A stretch of 10,024 nucleotides of DNA from Bifidobacterium breve (GTDB lineage Bacteria; Actinomycetota; Acidimicrobiia; Acidimicrobiales; Ilumatobacteraceae): positions 1 to 10,024 of the forward strand of contig CALPPK020000014.1 of NCBI GenBank assembly GCA_943325435.2, given 5' to 3'. Below the pieces are notes generated by a model that saw nothing but the letters and a program-made list of their open reading frames with translations, searched no databases and had not been told where the DNA came from. Below, in pieces: positions 1 through 6,353 of this stretch. Position 1 is the stretch's first letter. Every line of letters starts with the position of its first letter. Made by a program: the position numbers and the translations under genes.

Positions 1-221
1 CAGTTCTGGAACAAATTGGCAAAGAGACTGGCGTGCGTTACATCGATGTCTTGCGCGACGATGACTTGCCTGGGGAGCCTGGAGATGTGGAGCATTCGTG
101 GGCTGGGCTGATGAAGTTCAACTACATAACAATTGTTGAAGCACTCGGGGGCGACGCATCTGCAGTGAAGGCTGCTTCCATCGATGCAAAGATTCCAGAT
201 AAGGCGACCTATCCGCAGTGA
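1..221 (+). CDS. Metal ABC transporter substrate-binding protein, C-terminal end (partial)
   Basis: This is the last 72 codons of a gene entering from the left edge, in the frame starting at base 3 and ending at TGA 219-221. The visible part resembles the C-terminal lobe of cluster A-1 solute-binding proteins (ZnuA/PsaA/MntC family), which capture Zn, Mn or Fe outside the membrane and deliver it to an ABC permease. The pattern YIDVL, then PGD, then a helix SWAGLMKFNYITIVEAL, matches the family's end. The Asp in YIDVL (bases 45-47) lies where PsaA-type proteins carry their last metal-ligand Asp, by recalled alignment. The two genes that follow are the matching ATPase and permease, which strongly supports the call. 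The His/Glu ligands and any lipoprotein signal lie outside the window, so the metal cannot be assigned from this piece. Confidence 0.85.
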   Translation, partial: VLEQIGKETGVRYIDVLRDDDLPGEPGDVEHSWAGLMKFNYITIVEALGGDASAVKAASIDAKIPDKATYPQ

Positions 222-997
222 TCGGTGAAGTACTTGTTGAATGTGCGCATATGTCATGCGCTTACAACTCAACGCTTGCAATCAAGAGCATTGACCTCAC
301 AATTCGTAAGGGCGACTTCGTAGGCATAGTTGGTCCATCTGGATCGGGTAAAACTACTTTGCTGAAGTCGATGCTCGGATCAATAACTCCTGTTGAGGGG
401 CATTTGACGAAAAAACCACATTTACGAATGGGGTACGTGCCGCAGGTTGAGACTGTTGATTGGAATTTTCCTGTCACTGTTCTTGAAGTAGTTGTTATGA
501 CACGATCATCAACGGGTCGTTTTCCTCGGGTAACTAAAGATGAACGCGCCGACGCCTTGTTGGTTTTAGAGCGCCTAGGCCTCGGAGGTCTAGAGAACAG
601 GCACATTCGTGAATTGTCTGGTGGACAACAACAGAGAGTTTTTGTGGCACGAGCATTGTTTCATCGCCCAGAGCTTCTGGTTCTCGATGAGCCAACGTCT
701 GGGGTAGATGTTCGTACTCGACATGAGGTTCTGCACTTACTAGCTGACCTTCATGATGAGGGTGTATCCATCATTCTCTCAACGCATGACCTGAATGGTT
801 TAGCGGCGCATTTACCACGACTGGTGTGTCTGAATTCCGAAGTTATTGCAGATGGGTCGCCAGTTGATGTGTTGACACCTGAGATTCTTGAAAAAACTTT
901 TGGTGCGCCAATGGAAGTTCTCGTTCATGGTGGGATGCCTGTCGTGGTTGATGGTGTCGGGGCAGATATTGCCGAACGAATGTCTCGGTTGGCATAG
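218..997 (+). CDS. Metal (Mn/Zn/Fe-type) ABC transporter ATP-binding protein
   Basis: This 259-residue cytoplasmic ATPase powers metal uptake. All nucleotide-binding motifs are intact: Walker A GPSGSGKT (residues 39-46), Q-loop Gln76 in GYVPQ, signature LSGGQ (133-137), Walker B LLVLDEP (153-159) with catalytic Glu158, D-loop SGVD, and switch His190 in STHD. After the Q-loop comes VDWNFPVTVLEVV (80-92), very like the DWDFPVTV stretch of manganese/iron/zinc importer ATPases (MntB/PsaB/SitB type) and unlike E. coli ZnuC. That makes Mn/Fe at least as likely as Zn. The GTG start at 218 overlaps the TGA of the substrate-binding gene (GTGA), so translation is probably coupled. Its stop lies three bases before the permease start. 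Length is normal for the family. No operator is visible because the operon promoter is off the left edge. Confidence 0.95.
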   Translation: MIGEVLVECAHMSCAYNSTLAIKSIDLTIRKGDFVGIVGPSGSGKTTLLKSMLGSITPVEGHLTKKPHLRMGYVPQVETVDWNFPVTVLEVVVMTRSSTGRFPRVTKDERADALLVLERLGLGGLENRHIRELSGGQQQRVFVARALFHRPELLVLDEPTSGVDVRTRHEVLHLLADLHDEGVSIILSTHDLNGLAAHLPRLVCLNSEVIADGSPVDVLTPEILEKTFGAPMEVLVHGGMPVVVDGVGADIAERMSRLA

Positions 998-1000
998 ATC

Positions 1001-1855
1001 ATGATTCACGTAATCGCTGGGCTGACGACTCCATTTCGATATCAATTCTTTAACAACGGAATCATCGTTGCCACCATCGCTGGTGCATTGTGCGGTTTTC
1101 TGGGCGTGTTTGTTGTTTTGCGTGGCATGAGCTACATCGGCCATGGATTGTCTCATGCAGTCTTCGGCGGTGCTGCAGCCTCAGCTGTAATGAATATCAA
1201 TTACTTCGTTGGTGCAGGGGTGTGGGGAATTGCATCAGGTGTGATCATCGGCCGCATTGCGCGTCGTCGCTTAATTGGCGCGGACGCAGCGATCGGAGTA
1301 GTTACAACGGCCTCGTTCGCATTGGGCCTCGCCTTGCTGAACCGTTATGGTCAAGCCAAGAAGAGCATCGAAGCAGTTCTGTTCGGAAGCGTATTGGGAG
1401 TGAAAACGATTGACATCGTTGCTGTGTCTGCAGTTGCAATTCTCAGTGTGGTCATCGTTGTTGCGTTGTATCGCGCATTCCTCTTCGCCACATTTGACCC
1501 AGAAGTTGCGCAAGTTTCTGGCGTTCGCGTTGCATGGATTGAAGCTTTGCTTATGGGGCTCTTGTCGCTAACGATTCTTGTGACTATGCGAGTAATCGGA
1601 ACTCTTCTTATCTCTGCACTTTTGGTTATTCCTGCTTCCATTGCGCGAATGCTGACAAACTCTTTTGCGCGAATGTTATGGATCTCGCCAATCATCGGAG
1701 GAGCGTCAGCATTCACTGGTATGTACCTGTCGTACTTCCTTGATACGTCGGCAAGCGCAACCATTATTCTCTCGGGCACATTGATGTTCATCGTGGTGTA
1801 CGCAGTCACCGGAATCCGTGGACGAACCAGAATCTCTGGTCTACATCACATCTGA
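1001..1855 (+). CDS. Metal ABC transporter permease (ABC-3 family)
   Basis: This 284-residue integral membrane protein is very hydrophobic, with roughly eight predictable membrane segments, and forms the metal channel partner of the preceding ATPase. Family hallmarks visible are GVFVVLRGMSYIGHGLSHA (35-53), the short loop with LFGS (127-130), the cytoplasmic segment FATFDPEVAQVSG (162-174), and the late segment LLVIPASIARML (207-218). These are typical of ZnuB/MntC-like ABC-3 permeases. The ATG at 1001 begins three bases after the ATPase stop and has no clear Shine-Dalgarno, consistent with re-initiation in a coupled operon. The gene ends at TGA 1853-1855, only two bases before the stop of the opposing gene. 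Specificity (Mn, Zn or Fe) cannot be read from the permease alone. Confidence 0.93.
   Translation: MIHVIAGLTTPFRYQFFNNGIIVATIAGALCGFLGVFVVLRGMSYIGHGLSHAVFGGAAASAVMNINYFVGAGVWGIASGVIIGRIARRRLIGADAAIGVVTTASFALGLALLNRYGQAKKSIEAVLFGSVLGVKTIDIVAVSAVAILSVVIVVALYRAFLFATFDPEVAQVSGVRVAWIEALLMGLLSLTILVTMRVIGTLLISALLVIPASIARMLTNSFARMLWISPIIGGASAFTGMYLSYFLDTSASATIILSGTLMFIVVYAVTGIRGRTRISGLHHI
1826..1840. terminator. Small hairpin near the convergent gene ends (weak terminator candidate)
   Basis: ACCAGA-ATC-TCTGGT forms a perfect 6-bp stem with a 3-base loop, inside the last codons of the permease and just before its stop. No T-run follows directly on either strand; the closest is TTTTA at 1856-1860 on the plus strand. 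It is therefore not a canonical intrinsic terminator. It is the strongest inverted repeat I see at a junction with only two bases between opposing stop codons, so it is listed as a candidate only. Confidence 0.2.
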
Positions 1856-1857
1856 TT

Positions 1858-3141
1858 TTATTCAGTAGGTAGTGACCACTCGGCACCAGTTGGTGTGTCG
1901 CGCACTTCGATGTTCAACGATGCAAACGCATCACGTATGACATCTGATAAATCAAAACGTTTTTCAGCTCGGACGGTGGCCCGCACTGACAGCATTGCTT
2001 CAACAAATGGAGCAACTACTTCTCGCGGATCACGGACACCGCCAATGGCGGCGTCACCCAATTGACTAATCATCGACCGAAGGGCGCTTCGTGAACGAAC
2101 AAGTACATCGCTCTGCAAAGTGTCAATTGACCAATCCTGCATTGCCTGCTCAAGTTCCAAAACTGCTCTTACGGCCGCAAGTGCATCACGTCGTTGCATT
2201 GCTTGGTCAAACTGTTTGATTGATTCATCAAGAACCGCATCAAGTGAGTTGGCTTGTGGTGCGACTGTGTTTGGTGTGACTGGTGACTGGGCGATGGAAT
2301 GGCTAGACGAAACCTCACCAGATGATGTCAACAACGAAGAGGGGGACTGTAGAAGCGACAACGGGATGACTGAACCGGTGGGGTACACAAATGATTCAGT
2401 ACGCAAACGAATGGTGACATTGCTGTTTCCCACAACACTGGCTGTTGCTGCATCAAGGTCAATTACTAGCCCCGTGTGTTCATCTACTCCGAGAACATAC
2501 GTGTCTTCATCTAGCAATGATTCGAACATTTGCAATCGTGCTTCGCCGAGATAACAGAAACGCGTGTCGTGATTCGCGCCCTCTGTGTTGTCGTAATGAG
2601 GAATAACAGCAGCATTGATGCCGATACTCGCAAGAATGTCTAATCCTTCAAGGGCCTGAACATCTTGCCCAACCTTGTACACCTCGTACACAGGCACAGT
2701 TGCTTTACCAAGTGTTAACGCAGCGGCAGAAGCGAACGTAACAATTCCGCCGTTGTTGAGTTTGTCGATCATGATTCTGGCGACAGATGAACCGGCCCAT
2801 TGCCGCAATGCATACGTTGGTGAACCTGGGCCAGCAAAGATGTAATCGGCGTCGGAAAGTGCGCGAAGCCCTCTTTCGATTGCAACGGGGTCCGCTGCAA
2901 TATGTGTGTCGTGCAAACGGACAAGTCCGGCAACGACAAGGTCAACATTGACAGACGTTTTGAAATACTCAACGGCCTTTGTTGCAAGTTCTGGTGCGTT
3001 TTCTTGAAAGCCATACGGCGTGTCAAGCACGACTGCTTTGACGGGTGATGGGAGAAGAGATGTCAATCGCCGGTGCGTAGTGACCATGGTGGGGGCTGTT
3101 TCGCCTGAGCCCATGATGGCAAGGATGCGCGGAAGGGTCAT
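1858..3141 (-). CDS. S51/cyanophycinase-like protein fused to a CysRS-type C-terminal domain
   Basis: This 427-residue protein has two parts. Residues 1 to about 250 look like the peptidase S51/type 1 glutamine-amidotransferase-like fold. There is a start strand with GSGE (11-14), a FAGPGSPTY turn (102-110), a putative nucleophile Ser138 in FASAAAL, His182 in IPHYDN, a conserved-looking block HDTRFCYLGE (191-200), and GVDEHTG (218-224). A Ser/Pro/Thr-rich linker (about 263-297) follows. Residues 298-427 are helical and end in VRAEKRFDLSD..IRDAF....IEVRDTP.GAEWSL, which strongly resembles the C-terminal end of cysteinyl-tRNA synthetases. No aminoacylation domain is present. Substrate is unknown; a hydrolase or amidase acting on a peptide or cysteine-related compound is only speculation. 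The ATG at 3141 overlaps the upstream hydrolase stop (ATGA), with AGGA eight bases upstream. The fold call is fairly secure; the tail call rests on motif memory. Confidence 0.75.
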   Translation of the reverse strand: MTLPRILAIMGSGETAPTMVTTHRRLTSLLPSPVKAVVLDTPYGFQENAPELATKAVEYFKTSVNVDLVVAGLVRLHDTHIAADPVAIERGLRALSDADYIFAGPGSPTYALRQWAGSSVARIMIDKLNNGGIVTFASAAALTLGKATVPVYEVYKVGQDVQALEGLDILASIGINAAVIPHYDNTEGANHDTRFCYLGEARLQMFESLLDEDTYVLGVDEHTGLVIDLDAATASVVGNSNVTIRLRTESFVYPTGSVIPLSLLQSPSSLLTSSGEVSSSHSIAQSPVTPNTVAPQANSLDAVLDESIKQFDQAMQRRDALAAVRAVLELEQAMQDWSIDTLQSDVLVRSRSALRSMISQLGDAAIGGVRDPREVVAPFVEAMLSVRATVRAEKRFDLSDVIRDAFASLNIEVRDTPTGAEWSLPTE

Positions 3142-4025
3142 GAGAAGAATCCTGAAGTAATTGCGTCATCGACTACGCCGGCAAATTGCAATGGAAATTG
3201 TGCATGCAAATCATGATCAGCCGGTGTGAACCATTCCACGCGGCCACGCGCAAGGTTGTCGAGAGCTTTTTGAATTTGTGCGCGTTTCATTTTTGTGTGG
3301 TGGTCTTCCGAACGGGATGCAGGCGTAAACATGACTGGAACGTTGATGCCGGCCCACAATGTTGAAGGCTTGTGCATCCATAGCCCATGTAAAACATCTA
3401 TATGTCGATCAAAAGTGAGATGAGGGCGAATGGTGTTGTCCGACATGCGTTCCATGTTGTGCATTTGGCCATCAATTGCTTCTTCGCTCCAATCAAGATG
3501 AGCGGCGCGAATGTATGAACGAAGCTTGTCGTATTGCATACCGGCAATTGCTGGAGGTGCCATCGTCACTTTGCACTGGTCCCATTCAGGGAATGCTTCC
3601 GACAATTCAATGGTGCCGCCATCAACGGCAACGACGCCACGAATCGTGTCACCGTAGCGATGTGCATATTCCACCACGATGTTTCCACCCCACGATTGCC
3701 CAAGGACAAGAGGTCGTACCCAATTGCGCTGGCGCGCACTGAGCGCGTTGACTACATCGAGAACATCGTCTGCAATGTTTGCCATGTCATAACCCGTGTC
3801 GGGTTTGTCACTGAGGCCGTGGCCGCGAAGGTCAATGGCCGTCACTGCGTGACCAAGTTCGGCGAGACGTCGCGCTGGCCCATCCCACAGGCGGGCGTTT
3901 GAAGCAAGACCATGAATGAGAAGAATGGGAATGCCGGGGGATTCATCAACAGATGACCACTGCAACATGCGCAGGGAAATGCCATCACGAGTTGAAATAT
4001 AGAACGAATTCGGTGTGATTGTCAC
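3138..4025 (-). CDS. Alpha/beta hydrolase
   Basis: This 295-residue cytoplasmic enzyme has the classical alpha/beta-hydrolase fold 1 pattern: strand ILLIHGLASN (34-43) giving the oxyanion hole, DLRGHGLSDKP (65-75), nucleophile elbow GQSWGG with Ser111 (109-114), and a late His in ADHDLHAQFP (269-278), most likely His274. The catalytic acid is not obvious to me. The strand VPVMFTPASRSED (229-241) is where it would normally sit, with Asp241 a candidate. Substrate cannot be inferred; esters, lactones and epoxides are all served by this fold. The GTG at 4025 is chosen because an in-frame TAG lies a short way upstream and no other start codon lies between them; a GCAGG just before it is too close to be a good ribosome site. 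Its TGA overlaps the next gene's ATG by 4 bases, so the two proteins are likely co-produced. Confidence 0.88.
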   Translation of the reverse strand: MTITPNSFYISTRDGISLRMLQWSSVDESPGIPILLIHGLASNARLWDGPARRLAELGHAVTAIDLRGHGLSDKPDTGYDMANIADDVLDVVNALSARQRNWVRPLVLGQSWGGNIVVEYAHRYGDTIRGVVAVDGGTIELSEAFPEWDQCKVTMAPPAIAGMQYDKLRSYIRAAHLDWSEEAIDGQMHNMERMSDNTIRPHLTFDRHIDVLHGLWMHKPSTLWAGINVPVMFTPASRSEDHHTKMKRAQIQKALDNLARGRVEWFTPADHDLHAQFPLQFAGVVDDAITSGFFS

Positions 4026-4060
4026 GCCTGCATTGTCGCACCAGATCGGCTATTTGGCAC

Positions 4061-4113
4061 CTAGATTCTCAGAACTCGCAAGGGTGACTCATGTCGTTCT
4101 AGAGTTGCAGAAC
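4061..4113 (+). repeat. Imperfect direct repeat in divergent promoter region
   Basis: CTAGATTCTCAGAAC (4061-4075) and CTAGAGTTGCAGAAC (4099-4113) share 12 of 15 bases, with start points 38 bases apart, both upstream of the oxidoreductase start. Spaced direct repeats between divergent genes can be operator half-sites, but chance cannot be excluded at this length. Confidence 0.35.
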
Positions 4114-4119
4114 GTCTTC

Positions 4120-4126
4120 AAGGGAG
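4120..4126 (+). promoter_or_regulatory. Ribosome binding site that sets the oxidoreductase start
   Basis: AAGGGAG ends five bases before ATG 4132, a good Shine-Dalgarno at ideal distance. It rules in favour of the start at 4132 over the longer in-frame opening at 4015. The extra 39 residues of the longer form would run across the divergent promoter region and do not look like the family's N-terminus. Confidence 0.75.
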
Positions 4127-4131
4127 AAACC

Positions 4132-5184
4132 ATGAAATTGTCAATGGGAATCAGTTATTCAGATGGCTTCAAGCAAGCCGCCGATCGGGTCGTCGAACTT
4201 GAAAAGGCCGGCCTCGACCAAGTGTGGATTGCAGAGGCGTACAGCTTTGATGCCATCTCGCAAGTGGGTTACCTTGCCGCAAAAACAAGTCGCGTTGAAA
4301 TCGGTACCGGAATTGTCAATGTGTACTCACGTACTGCCGCTTTGATGGCCATGACTGCTGCAGGATGTGACTACGTCAGCGAAGGCCGATTCATTCTTGG
4401 TCTCGGTGCATCTGGCCCTCAGGTAATCGAAGGCTTCCACGGCGTCCCATACGAAAAGCCAATGCAACGCATCAAGGAATACATCGAAGTGTGTCGCAAT
4501 GTGTGGGCGCGTGAAGCACCACTCGAATATCACGGCAAGACCGTTGACATTCCGCTTCCTGCAGGTCAGGGAACTGGTCTTGGTAAGGCTCTTAAAATCA
4601 TCAACCACCCAGTGCGTAAAGACATCCCCATCTGGTGGGCGTCATTGAAAGACAGAAGTGTTGAAGCAACTGCAGAGATGGCTGACGGATGGCTTCCTAT
4701 CATGTTCTACCCAGAGCGCTACCAAAACGTATGGGGCGATCAATTGAAGGCCGGAATTGCAAAGCGTGATCCCTCACGTGGGCGTCTAGAAATTTCAGCT
4801 GGCGGAATGTTGGCTATTGATGACTCACTCACTGGTGATGCTCAAACCAAGATTCTCGATATGGCGCGTCCGAACATGGCGCTGTATGTCGGGGGTATGG
4901 GTGCTCGCGGTAAGAACTTCTATAACGACATCTGCCGTGATTACGGTTTTGAAAAAGAAGCAGTCGACATTCAGGACTTCTACCTTGAAGGTAAGAAGGC
5001 AGAAGCTGCTGCAGCAATTCCTGGCGAATGGATCATGAACGCCAACCTTGTTGGTTCGACTGGTTTCATCAAAGAGCGTGTTGCTGCTTACAAGGAATCA
5101 GGTGTCACTGTGTTGTCAGTGAACCCAATTGGTCCAGACCCAGTTGGCCAAATCGAAAAACTCCGCGCAATCATCGACGCCTGA
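4132..5184 (+). CDS. LLM class F420-dependent-type oxidoreductase
   Basis: This 350-residue luciferase-like TIM-barrel enzyme begins MKLSMGISYSD. Family signs are AGLDQVWIAEAY (26-37), RVEIGTGIVNVYSRTA (54-69) around the cofactor pocket, and GRFILGLGASGPQVIEGFHG (85-104). That last block recalls the mycobacterial Rv3520c-type subgroup of probable F420-dependent oxidoreductases, which also has about this length. Members transfer hydride between cofactor F420 and an organic substrate. The F420 rather than FMN assignment is inferred from family resemblance and the actinobacterial setting, and the substrate is unknown. The serine hydrolase gene starts two bases after its stop, so the two are almost certainly one transcript, perhaps acting on the same ester- or CoA-linked compound. 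No frameshift or missing block is seen. Confidence 0.9.
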   Translation: MKLSMGISYSDGFKQAADRVVELEKAGLDQVWIAEAYSFDAISQVGYLAAKTSRVEIGTGIVNVYSRTAALMAMTAAGCDYVSEGRFILGLGASGPQVIEGFHGVPYEKPMQRIKEYIEVCRNVWAREAPLEYHGKTVDIPLPAGQGTGLGKALKIINHPVRKDIPIWWASLKDRSVEATAEMADGWLPIMFYPERYQNVWGDQLKAGIAKRDPSRGRLEISAGGMLAIDDSLTGDAQTKILDMARPNMALYVGGMGARGKNFYNDICRDYGFEKEAVDIQDFYLEGKKAEAAAAIPGEWIMNANLVGSTGFIKERVAAYKESGVTVLSVNPIGPDPVGQIEKLRAIIDA

Positions 5185-5186
5185 TC

Positions 5187-6353
5187 ATGTCAATCCTGAC
5201 AGTTGACGTAGTGGCTCCCGGTTGGGAACCTGTTCGCGATGCATTTGTCCATAGTTTTGACATCAAAGAAGACCGAGGCGCAGGCGTTGCCGTGTATCAC
5301 CGCGGGAAATGTGTTGTTGACCTCATGGGTGGTTGGCGCGATAAAGACCAATTGGTTCCGTATGACAACGATTCGCTTCAAGTCGTGTTTTCTACAACAA
5401 AGGGGATTACCTCAATTGCAGTAGCGATGTGTGTTGAACGTGGTTTGTTGAATTACGAAGAAAAGGTTTCTACCTATTGGCCAGAGTTTGCCGCCAAGGG
5501 CAAAGCAGACATCACTGTTGCGCAACTGTTGTCGCATCGGGCTGGTTTGTACACGGTTGATGGCGAAATTTCCTTAGAAGAAGCACTTGATTGGAGCACG
5601 ATCACGGGGCGACTTGCTGATACGGCACCGCTTTTCCCGGTTGGCTCGACTCATGGCTATCACGCATTGACATTTGGTTGGCTTGCTGGTGAATTGGTTC
5701 GCCGCGTTACAGGAAAGAGTCTTGGTGATTTTGTTCGTGAAGAAATTGCTGGGCCGTTGGGCGTAGAAATGCACGTTGGGTTGCCACCTGAACTCGAGCC
5801 CCGCGTTGCGCGTTTAATGGCTCACCCCATCCCAAAATTTTCACCAGAAGAAGTAAAAACACTGATGGAATCAAGTGGACCTGGGACAAAAGGAGCTGCC
5901 GCGTTGTCATTGAATGGCGCATTTGGTCAGGGAGCCTTCAATAGAGAAGATGTTCACCAATCGCAGCTTCCAGGGGCTAACGGAATTTCCAATGCTCGAT
6001 CGTTGGCGCGTATTTATGCTGCGCTCGTCTCAGATATTGACGGAGTGCATTTGCTGAATGAGTCGACTCGCAAGAGGGCGACTACAAGCAATACGCCCCG
6101 CGGAGAAATGGATGAAATTCTTGTGTCCGCCACTGATTTTGCAATGGGCTTCATGTTGCATTCGGAACGCACGGCATTTGCTGGTCCGACAAGTTTTGGT
6201 CATAACGGCGCAGGTGGGTCATGCGCATTTGCTCAGCCTTCACGAGAGCTGGGGTTTGCGTACGTGATGAACACAATGATGACAACGATTGACGGCGACC
6301 CTCGTCCAGCAAGACTTATTGCTGCAGTGACTCGTTGCGCAGACGCCGAATAA
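5187..6353 (+). CDS. Serine hydrolase, beta-lactamase class C/family VIII esterase-like
   Basis: This 388-residue enzyme has the penicillin-binding/beta-lactamase fold (Beta-lactamase family, EstB/LpqK-like). The SxxK catalytic pair is Ser69-Thr-Thr-Lys72 in VFSTTKG. The second motif is the tyrosine in HGYHALTFGW (Tyr158), with YHA in place of the class C YxN as is common in esterase members. The third is HNG (339-341) in SFGHNGAGGS. These point to an esterase rather than a true beta-lactamase. No signal peptide is visible, so it probably acts in the cytoplasm. The ATG at 5187 lies two bases after the oxidoreductase stop with no clear Shine-Dalgarno, consistent with coupling. A longer in-frame extension back to 5028 would lie inside the oxidoreductase gene and reads as out-of-frame shadow. 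Its 3' end overlaps the opposing MFS gene by 38 bases. Confidence 0.9.
   Translation: MSILTVDVVAPGWEPVRDAFVHSFDIKEDRGAGVAVYHRGKCVVDLMGGWRDKDQLVPYDNDSLQVVFSTTKGITSIAVAMCVERGLLNYEEKVSTYWPEFAAKGKADITVAQLLSHRAGLYTVDGEISLEEALDWSTITGRLADTAPLFPVGSTHGYHALTFGWLAGELVRRVTGKSLGDFVREEIAGPLGVEMHVGLPPELEPRVARLMAHPIPKFSPEEVKTLMESSGPGTKGAAALSLNGAFGQGAFNREDVHQSQLPGANGISNARSLARIYAALVSDIDGVHLLNESTRKRATTSNTPRGEMDEILVSATDFAMGFMLHSERTAFAGPTSFGHNGAGGSCAFAQPSRELGFAYVMNTMMTTIDGDPRPARLIAAVTRCADAE

Larger units (their letters stand above)
4026..4131. promoter_or_regulatory. Divergent intergenic region between hydrolase pair and oxidoreductase pair
   Basis: These 106 bases separate two head-to-head gene pairs and must hold promoters for both. 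I could not find a convincing -35/-10 pair with 16-18 base spacing on either strand. TAGATT (4062-4067) and TAGAGT (4100-4105) fit the TANNNT form of a -10 on the plus strand but lack good -35 partners. The region also holds the imperfect direct repeat listed separately. Confidence 0.5.

Noticed and set aside
1351..1809. Long open frame opposite the permease gene
   Set aside because: Low-complexity Thr/Ile/Ala-rich translation with no recognisable domain; it is the antisense shadow of a hydrophobic membrane protein.
1884..1895. CACCAGTTGGTG inverted repeat at the end of the S51-like gene
   Set aside because: Only a 4-pair stem is realistic and there is no T-run; it is explained by coding sequence.
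4015..4131. N-terminal extension of the LLM oxidoreductase (39 extra residues)
   Set aside because: A strong AAGGGAG sits at the correct distance from ATG 4132, the family N-terminus begins there, and the extension covers the divergent promoter region.
5028..5186. N-terminal extension of the serine hydrolase inside the oxidoreductase gene
   Set aside because: The extra residues are Cys/Trp/Arg-rich and read like an alternate frame of the oxidoreductase; ATG 5187 fits the family start.
5187..6353. True beta-lactamase (antibiotic resistance) reading of the serine hydrolase
   Set aside because: YHA and HNG motifs, no signal peptide and the operon partner all favour an esterase-type enzyme.
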